From CAWAQA01 sp963784065 (GTDB lineage Bacteria; Acidobacteriota; Vicinamibacteria; Vicinamibacterales; UBA2999), in contig CAWAQA010000009.1 of assembly GCA_963784065.1 (NCBI GenBank), positions 186,001-250,000 of the forward strand: DNA of 64,000 nt. Direction: 5' to 3'. A program made the translations under genes and the position numbers. Under the pieces are notes generated by a model. It worked only from the letters and a program-made list of their open reading frames with translations. It did not search any database and had not been told where the DNA came from. Every line of letters begins with the position of its first letter. Positions within the stretch are counted from its first letter, which is position 1. This document shows, one piece after another, positions 48,581-58,468 of the stretch.

Positions 48581-49015
48581 TTACTTGGCAGCCGCGCCGG
48601 CAGCGCAGAACTGATCGAACGCGGCGGTCAGCTGCTGCGCGATGGCGTTCGCGTCGCGCGTCTCGATGTCACGCCGCTGCATCATCCACACGAGCTCGCC
48701 ATCACGAAGCAGCGCCACCGAGGGCGACGACGGCGGATACGGCGCGAAGTACTCGCGGGCACGCTCCGTCGCCTCGATGTCGGCACCGGCAAACACCGTC
48801 GTCACGACGTCGGGCCGCTTCGCGTGCTGCAGCGCCATCGCGATGCCCGGCCGCGCCTTCCCGGCCGCGCAACCGCAAATCGAGTTCACGACGACCATGA
48901 CCGTGCCGCTCGACTTCACCGCCTGGTCGACGTCGGCGGCCGTGCGCAGCTCGCGCGCGCCGACCCTGGTCAGTTCCGCGCGCATCGGCGCGATGAATTG
49001 CTCTGGATACGCCAT
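48581..49015 (-). CDS. BrxA/BrxB family bacilliredoxin
   Basis: 144 residues with a thioredoxin fold and the signature CGC motif (VVNSICGCAAGKARPGI) in place of CxxC. The flanks MAYPEQFIAPMRAELTRVGA and YFAPYPPSSPSVALLRDGEL are typical of YphP/YqiW-like proteins. In Bacillus, bacilliredoxins remove bacillithiol from mixed disulfides; whether this organism makes bacillithiol is not shown here. The leaderless-type start at 49015 is preceded by TACAAT. Confidence 0.9.
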   Translation of the reverse strand: MAYPEQFIAPMRAELTRVGARELRTAADVDQAVKSSGTVMVVVNSICGCAAGKARPGIAMALQHAKRPDVVTTVFAGADIEATERAREYFAPYPPSSPSVALLRDGELVWMMQRRDIETRDANAIAQQLTAAFDQFCAAGAAAK

Positions 49016-49021
49016 GGACAG

Positions 49022-49027
49022 ATTGTA
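49022..49027 (-). promoter_or_regulatory. -10-like hexamer before bacilliredoxin, leaderless arrangement
   Basis: On the minus strand TACAAT ends 6 nt before the ATG at 49015. It sits in the 26-bp gap after the HD-GYP gene, so the bacilliredoxin gene has its own promoter. Confidence 0.5.
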
Positions 49028-49041
49028 ACCGTCTAAGGTGT

Positions 49042-50033
49042 TCAGTGAACAGCGGTCATTGTCTCGTTCGCACCGACCACGTCGAGAAACGCCTCGACAT
49101 AATGGCGCGCGAACTTGCCCTGCCCCATCTCCTCCCTCAGGTGCTTGCCCGCTTCCTCGGGCGACAGCGCGCCCCGGTACGGGCGGCGCGAGGTCAGCGC
49201 GTCGTACACGTCCACGATGCCCACGATCTGCGCGAGGACCGGCACCTCGTCGCCCTTGAGCCCGGCCGGGTAGCCGCTGCCGTCGAGCCGCTCGTGGTGA
49301 CCGATGATGATCGGCCGCACGTGGCGCAGCGACTGCAGCGGTGCGCACAACGTATCGCCGATCTCGGGATGCTTCCGCATCAGGTCGATCTCCTCGCGCG
49401 TCAACTTGCCCGGCTTCAGCAGGACGGAGTCGGGAATCCCGACCTTGCCGACGTCGTGGAGATACCCGCCGCGATGCAGCGCGTTCAGGTCATCCCCCGC
49501 GAGGCCCAGGGTCCGCCCGAGCAGCACGGCGTGGCGCGCCAGGCGCTCGCAATGGCCGTTGGTGTTCGGGTCGCGCGCCTCGATGGTGAGCGCGAGCGTC
49601 ATGAACGCGGCCTCGGCCGAATCGAGCGCGTCGATGAGGTGCTTCATGCGCGAGAGCGATGCCACGCGCGCACGCAGTTCGTGCGGGTGAACGGGCTTCG
49701 ACAGGAACTCGTCGGCGCCCGCCTCGATCCCCTTGATGCGGTCGGACATGTCCGACATCCCGGTGACCAGCACCACGGGCGTCAGCCGCGTGGCGGGGTC
49801 CGCCTTCAGCCGGCGGCAGACTTCGAGGCCGTCCACCTGCGGCATCGAGACATCGAGGAGGATGACGTCCGGATGATGCTTCTGCACGGCTTCGAGCGCC
49901 TCAGCGCCGTCCTGGACGGCGATGACGTCATGCCCCTCGGCGGCCAGCAGTTTCCGGAAGAGCGCGCGAACGCTTTCCGTGTCGTCGGCGACGAGCACCC
50001 GGGTGCGCCGCGTAATGGCTGCGGTCGTGTCGA

Positions 50034-50037
<4 letters not shown>
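49042..50037 (-). CDS. Response regulator with HD-GYP domain (c-di-GMP phosphodiesterase)
   Basis: 331 residues. N-terminal receiver (VLVADDTESVRALFRKLLA, Asp in VILLDVSMPQVDG, Lys in FLSKPVHP) joined to an HD-GYP domain with GYLHDVGKVGIPDSVLLKPG, HPEIGDTL and HHERLDGSGYPAGLKGDEVP, so the metal-binding and GYP residues are present. It should hydrolyse cyclic di-GMP when phosphorylated. The GTG start at 50037 overlaps the TGA of the upstream NtrC-type regulator (GTGA), so the two regulators are made together and may share one kinase, which is not adjacent. Confidence 0.93.
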
Positions 50038-51470
<1,433 letters not shown>

Positions 51471-51794
51471 GGAATCCGTTCTGGTACCGCCCGCACCGCC
51501 GCACACTTCTTGTGCGAACAGGACACAGCTGAGCAATTGCGACATCAGATGCCCGGTGTGCGCACGGGCCGCGGGATACCCCTGCTAACCTCTTCTATCG
51601 GAATATCTTGACGCGAGGTTTAGGGCTTCTTTCAGCGCGCACGGACCGTGCGCACACCCGTGCCGTTCGCACACGGACCTGCACGCAGACGGATTCACCT
51701 CTTCACGAGGTGTAAGGGACGACGAGGAGCCGGCGCATTCGAGCGTGCCGCGCAGAGGGTCTCGGAAAACGCGCCGGACTGCGTCTCGTTGTGT
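51471..51794. other. Intergenic region with palindromes, 324 bp
   Basis: No gene seen. It lies upstream of the NtrC-type regulator and downstream of msrA. GCGCACGG-A-CCGTGCGC is a perfect palindrome at 51637-51653, GTGTGCGCAC lies near 51557, a GTGCCG-type copy near 51660, and CACCTC-TTCAC-GAGGTG near 51698. The GTGCGCAC-like sites repeat across about 100 bp and look like operators; the last may be the msrA terminator. Confidence 0.45.
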
Positions 51795-52491
51795 TCATGA
51801 ATGCTCATCGCCCCAGATCGACTTGAGGCGGGCGTCGCGGCCGCAGCCGTATCGATAAAAGCGATACTGCGCCGAGTTCTTCTTGTAATAGTCCTGGTGA
51901 TACTCCTCGGCCGGGTAGAACGCCCCGGCGTTGGTGATGGCGACCACCACGGCCATATCCTTGAATCGCTGCTGCACGCGCGCCTTCGACGCCTCGGCGG
52001 CAGCGCGCTGCTCGGCGTCGAACACGAAGATCTCGGGCCGATACTGAGTGCCGACGTCGCAGAACTGCCGGTGCGCGGTGAACGGATCGACATTCGCCCA
52101 GTAATGGTCGAGCAGCTTCCTCATAGCTGACGATCGCCGGGTCGTAGGCAACCTCGACCGCCTCCGTGTGCCCGGTTCTGCCACTCGATACGCTCTTGTA
52201 GTCGGGATTCGGCACGCGGCCGCCGGTGTACCCCGACGTCGTCGAGACCACGCCGGGGACCTTGTCGAAGTCGGCCTCGGTGCACCAGAAGCACCCCGAC
52301 GCGAAAATGGCCCGCCCCAGCCCTTCCTTCGCGGGCGCGGAGGCGGGGCGTACATCGGGTGACGAGACCTGCGGCGCGACGGCGGCGTCTGTCCGGTCGG
52401 CGGATCCCAAGCCGATGAACCCGCCCCTCAGCCACACGTAACCGACGGCGGCAAGGACCGCCGCGATCAGGATCCAGCGCTGGGATTTCAT
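51795..52491 (-). CDS. msrA: Peptide-methionine (S)-S-oxide reductase MsrA, membrane-anchored, frameshifted
   Basis: About 232 residues. The N-terminal helix (WILIAAVLAAVGYVWLRGGF) would anchor it facing the periplasm. The catalytic motif is IFASGCFWCTEADF (GCFWC), then SGYTGGRVPNPDYKSVSSGR and TGHTEAVEVAYDP. The frame changes near 52120 and continues as LLDHYWANVDPFTAHRQFCD, VGTQYRPEIF, EEYHQDYYKKNSAQY. All family motifs are present, so the break is probably an indel. It reduces the S-epimer of methionine sulfoxide in proteins. The ATG at 52491 follows GGGGA; an in-frame ATG at 52506 is possible. msrB lies directly upstream on the same strand. Confidence 0.88.
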
Positions 52492-52509
52492 CGATTCGTT
52501 CCCCATGGT

Positions 52510-52532
52510 CGGACCTCGCGGTCCGCCTCTAC
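52510..52532. repeat. Single GTAGAGGCGGACC-type palindrome
   Basis: CGGACC-TCGC-GGTCCG followed by GCCTCTAC, the inverted form of the repeat at 47.3 kb. It lies in the gap between msrB and msrA. Confidence 0.75.
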
Positions 52533-52583
52533 GGTGTTGTGGCTGGTCTGCGTCAAAGGCGGGGATTTACGCCCGCCTGGCAG

Positions 52584-53087
52584 TCAAGGGCCGGGCTTGA
52601 ACGCGAGTGCCAGGCCGTTCATGCAGTAGCGCAATCCAGTCGGCCGCGGACCATCCTCAAAGACGTGACCCAGATGGCTGCCGCACTGCGCGCAGTGCAC
52701 CTCGGTGCGAACCATGAAATAGCTGCGATCCACCGTCGTGCCCACGGCATTGGGGAGCGGCTCCCAGAAGCTGGGCCAGCCGGTCCCGCTCTCGTACTTG
52801 GTATCGGAGTCGAAGAGCGCGCGGCCGCACCCGGCGCAGACGAAGGTGCCCGAGCGCTTCTCGTGGTTGAGGGGGCTGCTGCCCGCGCGCTCGGTCGCGT
52901 GCTCGCGCAGCACGCGATATGACGCCGGCGTCAGCTCGCTTCGCCACTGCTCCTCGGTTTTCTCTATCGGAAATCGATCGCGGCTCGTCGTCGCGCGATT
53001 GGCGGCGGAGGGGCGCGCGAACCACGCCACGATCGGCGCCAGGCCAAGGGTGACACCCGCAACGGAGAGGAATTGCCGTCGTTGCAT
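52584..53087 (-). CDS. msrB: Peptide-methionine (R)-S-oxide reductase MsrB, Tat-exported
   Basis: 167 residues, intact. The N-terminus MQRRQFLSVAGVTLGLAPIV has the twin-arginine pattern RRxFL and would be exported folded. The zinc site is made by two CxxC motifs (VCAGCGRALF and CAQCGSHLGH). The catalytic Cys is in GLRYCMNGLALAF, and GTGWPSFWEPL is the substrate-binding stretch. It repairs the R-epimer of methionine sulfoxide, complementing MsrA downstream. The pair therefore looks like a cell-envelope repair system made of two separate exported enzymes. Confidence 0.94.
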   Translation of the reverse strand: MQRRQFLSVAGVTLGLAPIVAWFARPSAANRATTSRDRFPIEKTEEQWRSELTPASYRVLREHATERAGSSPLNHEKRSGTFVCAGCGRALFDSDTKYESGTGWPSFWEPLPNAVGTTVDRSYFMVRTEVHCAQCGSHLGHVFEDGPRPTGLRYCMNGLALAFKPGP

Positions 53088-53111
53088 ATCCTATCTGCCT
53101 AAGACTACTGC

Positions 53112-53117
53112 TATTCT
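53112..53117 (+). promoter_or_regulatory. -10-like hexamer before YgjP-like peptidase, leaderless arrangement
   Basis: TATTCT ends 7 nt before the GTG start at 53125, with no ribosome-binding site. It is divergent from msrB. Confidence 0.45.
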
Positions 53118-53124
53118 CTTCGCG

Positions 53125-53727
53125 GTGCAGCTGGCGCTTCCATTTCTGCTGGGCGAACCGGCGACGTCGCGCGCGGCGGCTGAACCGCTCGAGCCGGTTC
53201 CGCCAGCCATTCAGTTCTATTTCGTCCGCCACCGCCGCGCACGCCGGTATCTGTTGCGCGTCGAGCCCGACGGCCGTGTGCGTGTCACCATTCCACGGGG
53301 CGGGTCGAAACGCGAAGCCGATGCATTCGCCGTGCGCCATCTCGACTGGATTGCGCGCCAGCGATCGCGGCTGCCGGCAGCGTCCGCGCTGTCCACCGAG
53401 GAACGCCGCGCGCTCATCCGGCAGGCCAAGCAGGATCTTCCACCGCGGCTCCTGCAACTGGCCGCGGAACACGGCATCGCCGTCACGCGCGTGAGCGTAA
53501 GGAACCAGCGGTCCCGCTGGGGGTCCTGCGGGCGCGACGGACACATCTGCCTCAACTGGCGTCTCGTCCGCATGCCTGAGTGGGTGCGCGACTACGTCAT
53601 CGTCCACGAGCTGATGCACCTGCTCCGGATGGATCACTCACCCGCCTATTGGAAGCTGGTTGCCGCGGCCTTTCCCGCGTATGAGGCGGCGCGGACCTGG
53701 CTGCGCGCGCACGGACGCGGGCTGTAG
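53125..53727 (+). CDS. YgjP-like (DUF45/SprT-type) zinc metallopeptidase domain protein
   Basis: 200 residues. The conserved core is NQRSRWGSCGRDGHICLNWR followed by the zinc motif VIVHELMHLLRMDHSPAYW (HExxH with a third His), as in YgjP/UPF0758-neighbouring DUF45 proteins. The N-terminal half contains the usual RHRRARRYLLRVEPDGRVRV strand. No signal peptide is clear. GTG at 53125 is chosen from the -10 hexamer 7 nt upstream. Members have been proposed to be metalloproteases; substrates are unknown. It is followed by a repeat array, then sua5. Confidence 0.87.
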   Translation: MQLALPFLLGEPATSRAAAEPLEPVPPAIQFYFVRHRRARRYLLRVEPDGRVRVTIPRGGSKREADAFAVRHLDWIARQRSRLPAASALSTEERRALIRQAKQDLPPRLLQLAAEHGIAVTRVSVRNQRSRWGSCGRDGHICLNWRLVRMPEWVRDYVIVHELMHLLRMDHSPAYWKLVAAAFPAYEAARTWLRAHGRGL

Positions 53728-53730
53728 GAT

Positions 53731-53884
53731 CTTCCGGCTGAAGCCGGAAGCCACAAACCGGGCGTAGCGTCCTCCGGCTGAAGCCGGAAGCCACACGACC
53801 AAGCGTTGAGCCCACCCGCTGAACGCGGAAGCCACAAAACCGAAGGTTGGGCCCTCCGGGCGAACGCGGAAGCCACAAACCGGG
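53731..53884. repeat. Four-unit array of the CCGGCTGAAGCCGG repeat
   Basis: Units start near 53731, 53769, 53811 and 53859 and have the form CTCCGGCTGAAGCCGGAAG-CCACAAACCGGGCG. The first two palindromes are perfect, the last two have decayed (CGCTGAACGCGGAAG). Spacing is 38-48 bp. Units and spacers both diverge, so this is not a CRISPR. Confidence 0.85.
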
Positions 53885-53913
53885 CGGAAGTTTGTCATCA
53901 TGGTCCCGCAACC

Positions 53914-54927
53914 TTGCGCACCGAGACACTCATCGTCGATGCGGCCGCGCCGGATGCGGCGGCGATCGCCCGAGCGGCGGCCTGCCTCCGGCAAGGCGGG
54001 CTGGTTGCGTTTCCGACTGAAACCGTCTACGGCCTTGGCGCGCATGCCCTCGACGACGCGGCTGTCGCGCGGATTTTCGAGGCGAAGGGCCGGCCGGCGA
54101 ACGACCCGCTCATCGTTCACATCGCCACCTTCGATCAAGTCCACGCACTCGTGTCGCGCGTGCCGGCTGGCGCGCGGACGCTCGCGGCGCGGTTCTGGCC
54201 CGGCGCGCTGACGCTCGTGATGCCGCGATCCGCCGCCGTGCCGCGTGCCGTCACGGCCGGCCTTCCCACCGTGGCGGTGCGGGTGCCGTCGCATCCGGTG
54301 GCGCGGGCGCTGCTCGAGGCCGCGCGCCTGCCGATCGCGGCGCCGAGCGCGAACCTGTTCTCGAGGCCGAGCCCCACCCGCGCGTCGCACGTACAGGAGG
54401 ATCTCGACGGGCGGGTGGACATGATCATCGACGCGGGCCCGACCGACGTCGGCGTGGAATCCACGGTGCTCGACATCTCCGGCGACGTGCCGACCGTGCT
54501 GCGGCCAGGTGCGGTGAGTCTCGAAGAGATCCGGAGCGTGATCGGTCACGTCGAGCTGAGGGACGCCGGGCAGCCGCTGGCGGATCCGGCCGCGATGCCC
54601 TCGCCCGGACTCCTCGCCAGGCATTACTCGCCGCGCGCGCCGCTCACGCTGTATGAAGGTGACCCGCGCCTGATCGAAAGCCGGATGCAGGCCGACGCGC
54701 GCGCCGCGACGGCCGCCGGACAGTCCGTCGGCGTACTCGACTTCAGTGCCGATCGCGATGTCGCCGCGGCGGCGGCTCGGCTGTTCGCGGCCATTCGCGA
54801 GCTCGACGCGACTGGCGTCGACGTCATCCTCGCTCGCGGTGTCTCTGCGCGCGATGGCCTCGGCCTCGCCATCCAGGATCGGCTTCGCCGTGCCTCTGCC
54901 GGCCGCATTGTCAAGGTTGAGGTGTGA
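53914..54927 (+). CDS. L-threonylcarbamoyladenylate synthase (Sua5/YrdC type)
   Basis: About 337 residues, the long Sua5 form with a YrdC domain (about 1-200) and a C-terminal Sua5 domain. Motifs: GGLVAFPTETVYGLGAHALD, the KGRPANDPLIVHI substrate loop, FWPGALTLVM, LPTVAVRVPSHPVARALL, APSANLFSRPSPT and the linker MPSPGLLARHYSPRAPL. It makes threonylcarbamoyl-AMP from Thr, bicarbonate and ATP for the t6A modification at position 37 of ANN-decoding tRNAs. TTG at 53914 is the nearest start in frame; an ATG at 53900 is one frame off, so a small indel may hide the real start. Confidence 0.9.
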   Translation: MRTETLIVDAAAPDAAAIARAAACLRQGGLVAFPTETVYGLGAHALDDAAVARIFEAKGRPANDPLIVHIATFDQVHALVSRVPAGARTLAARFWPGALTLVMPRSAAVPRAVTAGLPTVAVRVPSHPVARALLEAARLPIAAPSANLFSRPSPTRASHVQEDLDGRVDMIIDAGPTDVGVESTVLDISGDVPTVLRPGAVSLEEIRSVIGHVELRDAGQPLADPAAMPSPGLLARHYSPRAPLTLYEGDPRLIESRMQADARAATAAGQSVGVLDFSADRDVAAAAARLFAAIRELDATGVDVILARGVSARDGLGLAIQDRLRRASAGRIVKVEV

Positions 54928-54988
54928 GGGGTTCCCGATAACGCCCTCCCAATCCATCCCGGGCATGCGGCTTGCGAATCATTGACGC

Positions 54989-56233
54989 ATGCAGAAAACG
55001 ACCACCGCTCTCGAGACACCTCTGCGCGAGCAGCTCGACCGGCTTGCGGCGTTCGAACCGACGGAGCTGCCGGTGCTCAGCCTGTACCTGAACATGGCGC
55101 CGGACGAGCATGGAAAGGATCGGTACGCGACGTTTGTCCGTAAGGCCTTTCCCGAACGGATGCGAACGCTCAAGGGCGATGCTCTCAAGAGCTTCGAGCG
55201 CGACGTCGAGCGCATCAACAGCTATCTCGGTAAGGTGCGCGCGGCGGCGAATGGCCTCGCCATCTTTGCTTGCGCGGGCCACAACGATTTCTTCGAAGCC
55301 GTCGAGCTCGATGTGCCGCTCGATAGTCACTGGCTGTATGTCGCCTCGGTTCCACACCTGTATCCCCTCGCCCGCCTGAACGACCAGCACCCGAGGTACG
55401 CGGCCATGCTGGTCGACACGAACTCTGCGCGCATCTTCGTATTCGGCATGGGGAATACGCAGGCACGCGAGGCGGTCACCAGCGTCAAGACTCGAAAGAC
55501 GACGATGGGCGGCTGGTCACAGGCGCGGTATCAGCGTCACATCGAGAATTTCCACCTGCACCACATGAAGGAAGTCGTGGATGTGCTCGACCGCGTCGTT
55601 CGCGACGAGAAGATCAACCACGTCGTCGTGGCGTGCGACGAGGTCGCGAGGCCGCTGCTGACGGAGCAGATGCCCAAGCACCTCGCGGCGAAAGTCATCG
55701 ACATGATGAAGCTCGACGTGCACACACCCGAGCATAGTGTGCTCGCCGGGACCATGGAGGCGCTGCGCCACAAGGATGCCGAAACCGACGCCGAGCGCGT
55801 GCAGCGGCTGATGGACTCGTGGCACGCCGGTGGGCTCGGTGTCGTGGGGCCGGACGACACGCTGATGGCGCTGGCGACGGGGCAGGTAGAGGAACTCCTG
55901 ATCACGGCCACGCCCGAGCGGCTCCGGCTGGCACAGGTCCCGGCCGACCTGGTGGCGCCCGGTCCGGTCGAAGTCGATTCATCGAGCGCGAATCCCGACA
56001 TCGACACCGAACGGCACAAGCTGGCCGACGACCTGGTGACGAAGGCGCAACAGACCAGCGCGCGAATCCGGTTTATCGAGGATCCGGCCCTGCTCGAGGA
56101 CGTCGGCGGCGTCGGGGCGATCCTGCGGTTCAAGATTTCAGGCGACCGCGAAGCTTCGCCGCCACGGTTTCAGTGGCGGGCCTTCAGGCGAGTTCGGAGC
56201 GCCGGCCCCAGGCCCGGCGGAGGAGTCAGATGA
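54989..56233 (+). CDS. Vms1/bacterial eRF1-like (baeRF) family protein
   Basis: 414 residues. Order and motifs fit the archaeo-eukaryotic release-factor-like fold of bacteria: an N-terminal domain (LPVLSLYLNMAPDEHGKDRY), then the central eRF1-2-like domain (YAAMLVDTNSARIFVFGMGN, MGGWSQARYQRHIENFHLHH) and a C-terminal L7Ae/eRF1-3-like domain (DVHTPEHSVLAGTMEALRHK, ARIRFIEDPALLEDVGGVGA). GGWSQ sits where Vms1 has its catalytic GxxQ-like loop, so peptidyl-tRNA cleavage on stalled ribosomes is conceivable. This is inference from fold membership. The last 30 residues are Arg/Pro-rich and may reflect a late frame change. The stop overlaps the next gene by ATGA. Confidence 0.75.
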   Translation: MQKTTTALETPLREQLDRLAAFEPTELPVLSLYLNMAPDEHGKDRYATFVRKAFPERMRTLKGDALKSFERDVERINSYLGKVRAAANGLAIFACAGHNDFFEAVELDVPLDSHWLYVASVPHLYPLARLNDQHPRYAAMLVDTNSARIFVFGMGNTQAREAVTSVKTRKTTMGGWSQARYQRHIENFHLHHMKEVVDVLDRVVRDEKINHVVVACDEVARPLLTEQMPKHLAAKVIDMMKLDVHTPEHSVLAGTMEALRHKDAETDAERVQRLMDSWHAGGLGVVGPDDTLMALATGQVEELLITATPERLRLAQVPADLVAPGPVEVDSSSANPDIDTERHKLADDLVTKAQQTSARIRFIEDPALLEDVGGVGAILRFKISGDREASPPRFQWRAFRRVRSAGPRPGGGVR

Positions 56234-56427
56234 GCAAACCCAACAAGGTGAACAAGACGAACTACGTGCAGCGGGGACGCTTGACGCCCGACGAACTGGC
56301 GCGCGAGCGCAACCGGCAGGGTGAGATGTCCAGCCACGCGAAGGGCAAGGAGGACATCATCGGGAAGATTCCCTCGCGTCCCTCCGAACGGGAGTCCAAC
56401 CGTCCTCGAAACGAGAACGAAGAATGA
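56230..56427 (+). CDS. Small basic hypothetical protein, 65 aa, coupled to baeRF gene
   Basis: Hydrophilic and Lys/Arg/Asn-rich (KPNKVNKTNYVQRGRLTPDE, then KEDIIGKIPSRPSERESNRP); probably disordered and nucleic-acid binding. ATG at 56230 is preceded by GGAGGAG and overlaps the baeRF stop (ATGA), which argues strongly for translation. Its 3' end overlaps the convergent DUF3810 gene by 71 bp. No family recognised. Confidence 0.65.
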   Translation: MSKPNKVNKTNYVQRGRLTPDELARERNRQGEMSSHAKGKEDIIGKIPSRPSERESNRPRNENEE

Positions 56428-57439
56428 GCGTGACGACCTCGCCGTAACTGCGGACCCCTTCGTCCACGCGGTTGGCTTTGAGGTATTGATCGTAGACCGC
56501 CCAGCCAGCTCGCTGCAGGATCGGCCACTGCCCGCGGCGGAGGCGCGCGATGATGGCGTCGACGTCGCGGCGCGGCCCTGTTTCGAGGGCCGCGGCCAGT
56601 CGCGCGCGATCCTGAGCGCTCACCTCCCCGCTTACCTGCCAATAGAGATACAGCCAGGCGCTGTATTGCGCCGGGACATCCGCGCGCAAGCCGGTCACCC
56701 AGCCGACGAAGTTGGCCTCCGCTTCGTTCGCGTATCCCGCAAGGTGCGCCCATTCGTGCGCCGCGACGAACGGCCGTTCGAACGGCAGGAGGTCCGGATT
56801 CGCGAGCACTTCCAATCCGAACGGGTTGATCATGCCGTCCACGCCAGTCCAGCGGAAGTACGGCCCGAGGATCGAGTGCTTCAGCCGGCCAGGTACGGCG
56901 GGGGTGGCGTCGCCGAGCGCATGCTGCACCTCCGCGAACGCCGCGCGGAGTTCGGCGTCCTGCCACTCGTTGGCCGTCCAGCCGATTCGGTGTGCCGCGT
57001 CGTGCAGCCGATTCGTCTCCCCGATCGCACGAAGGCCAAGCTGGACAACGTCCTCCGCCGACGGTGAGCCGCGCGCCACGTCCAATCGCTCCGCCATCGG
57101 GACACGACGATAGTTGAAGCCCCATCCTCCGAGGAACACGAGGTAGACGACCGCCGCCGCTGCGGCCAGGTGCCCTAGGACGCGCAACAGGCCCCAGGGC
57201 CGACGGGTGCGCCAGGCGCTCCTGACACCGCGGCCCACAGCCACGAGCGTGGCGATCAGCGCCGCCGCAAGCAACACGTCAAAAATCGCGAGCGGCACGC
57301 GGTTCGTCGCGGTGGTGAGGGCTCGCTGGATGAGGGGATAGGCGCGCGCGGAAAACCACCGCTCGACGAACTCCGGGGAGACTGGCGCCAACGCCGCCAG
57401 GAGTGCCAGAGCCACCGTAACCAGCTCGACCACGCGCAT
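56357..57439 (-). CDS. DUF3810 family membrane protein with HExxH
   Basis: 360 residues. Two to three N-terminal membrane helices (VVELVTVALALLAALAPVS, VPLAIFDVLLAAALIATLVA, GHLAAAAAVVYLVFLGGWGF) are followed by a soluble part with INPFGLEVLANPDLLPFERP, FVAAHEWAHLAGYANEAEAN (HExxH zinc-type motif) and a late GEVVTLILRSRF. This is the DUF3810 architecture, a predicted but unproven membrane-bound metallopeptidase family. ATG at 57439 (an in-frame GTG at 57442 is possible). Its last 71 bp overlap the convergent small basic gene. Confidence 0.85.
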   Translation of the reverse strand: MRVVELVTVALALLAALAPVSPEFVERWFSARAYPLIQRALTTATNRVPLAIFDVLLAAALIATLVAVGRGVRSAWRTRRPWGLLRVLGHLAAAAAVVYLVFLGGWGFNYRRVPMAERLDVARGSPSAEDVVQLGLRAIGETNRLHDAAHRIGWTANEWQDAELRAAFAEVQHALGDATPAVPGRLKHSILGPYFRWTGVDGMINPFGLEVLANPDLLPFERPFVAAHEWAHLAGYANEAEANFVGWVTGLRADVPAQYSAWLYLYWQVSGEVSAQDRARLAAALETGPRRDVDAIIARLRRGQWPILQRAGWAVYDQYLKANRVDEGVRSYGEVVTLILRSRFEDGWTPVRRDARESSR

Positions 57440-57585
57440 CACGTTCGATTATCGAATACGGACGGGCAACGATCTTGCCCCAACGCAAGCTTCAGGGGGA
57501 TTTGCCCTGGTGAATGGCCAGATCCAATACGGTTCGGCTCGGGTCCTGACGTCGGCGGCGACACCTGCCCGCCGGCGTTTTCCCC

Positions 57586-58350
57586 GTGTGGCGGATCCCG
57601 GCCGATTCGGGTTCCGACTCCACGACGTCGCGAACCGTGGTCCTGGTATCCGGCGTGTCTCTGTTGCTGGGCGGGTTTCTCGCTGCGGTGCCCCGGGAGA
57701 TGCCCGGCATCGCCGTCGCGACCCTGCTCGGTGGTGCGTGGTTGTCCCTGGTGCTTGCCATGACGTTTCCCAATCCATCCGAACGTGCCGGTGCGGAGCT
57801 CGCGCGCCGGCTGGGCCAGTTCCGTCACGAGCTGAATACGATCGGCGATCAGCCGACTCGCGCCGATCTCGAATCGCTGCTCGCGCGCGCTCGCGAACTG
57901 GAGTTGCGAGACGACGAAATCAGCGAGGAGCTCGTCCAGATCCGGGCGTCGCTCGAGGCGCTCGATCTTGCCGCCCAGATCGGGCGTGCCGCTCTCCCGG
58001 TCGTGACGAGCAGCGAACCGCTCGCGCCGGGAGACGTCTGTCATTTCGCCACGCCGGTGCGGTTTGGCCGCCGGCGCGCAGACCAGGTCGGCCACCTGTC
58101 GCTCACGAGCGGCTGGCTGAAGTTTCGCGGCGCCGTCGATCTGAGCGTCGCGTGGACGGAAGTCGCCGCCGTGCAGCGGGCCGGCTGCGAGATCATCATC
58201 TCGCTGGACGACAGCAAGCGGGTGCTCCGGTTCTCGTGCCACTCGCTGGAGGAGGCCGCCCGGGCCAGCGTGCTGGCGCAGCACCTGGCCGGCAGGTCGC
58301 GCGCGGGCGAGGCGGATCGTGCCGCGTCTCGCTACCACGCGGCCCTCTAG
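57586..58350 (+). CDS. Hypothetical membrane protein with PH-like C-terminal region
   Basis: 254 residues. Two adjacent N-terminal membrane helices (RTVVLVSGVSLLLGGFLAAV, MPGIAVATLLGGAWLSLVLA), a helical charged middle (DLESLLARARELELRDDEIS), then a beta-rich part (VGHLSLTSGWLKFRGAVDLS, CEIIISLDDSKRVLRFSCHS) that reads like a PH/GRAM-type barrel followed by a helix. No catalytic motif. GTG at 57586 is the first start in frame. Divergent from the DUF3810 gene (about 146 bp). Function unknown. Confidence 0.65.
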   Translation: MWRIPADSGSDSTTSRTVVLVSGVSLLLGGFLAAVPREMPGIAVATLLGGAWLSLVLAMTFPNPSERAGAELARRLGQFRHELNTIGDQPTRADLESLLARARELELRDDEISEELVQIRASLEALDLAAQIGRAALPVVTSSEPLAPGDVCHFATPVRFGRRRADQVGHLSLTSGWLKFRGAVDLSVAWTEVAAVQRAGCEIIISLDDSKRVLRFSCHSLEEAARASVLAQHLAGRSRAGEADRAASRYHAAL

Positions 58351-58468
58351 TGGACTGTCCAGACTGATTGAGGACTACCCACAACAGGCGTTCGAGTGCG
58401 ATTGCGGGCCGCGACATCGGAGCGGCCCGGTAGTGATTCGGAGGAGACAAGCCACTAGTGGCACGTAG

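Noticed and set aside
53731..53884. Possible CRISPR array
   Set aside because: Units are palindromic intergenic repeats with diverging sequence and no unique spacers of constant length; no cas genes.
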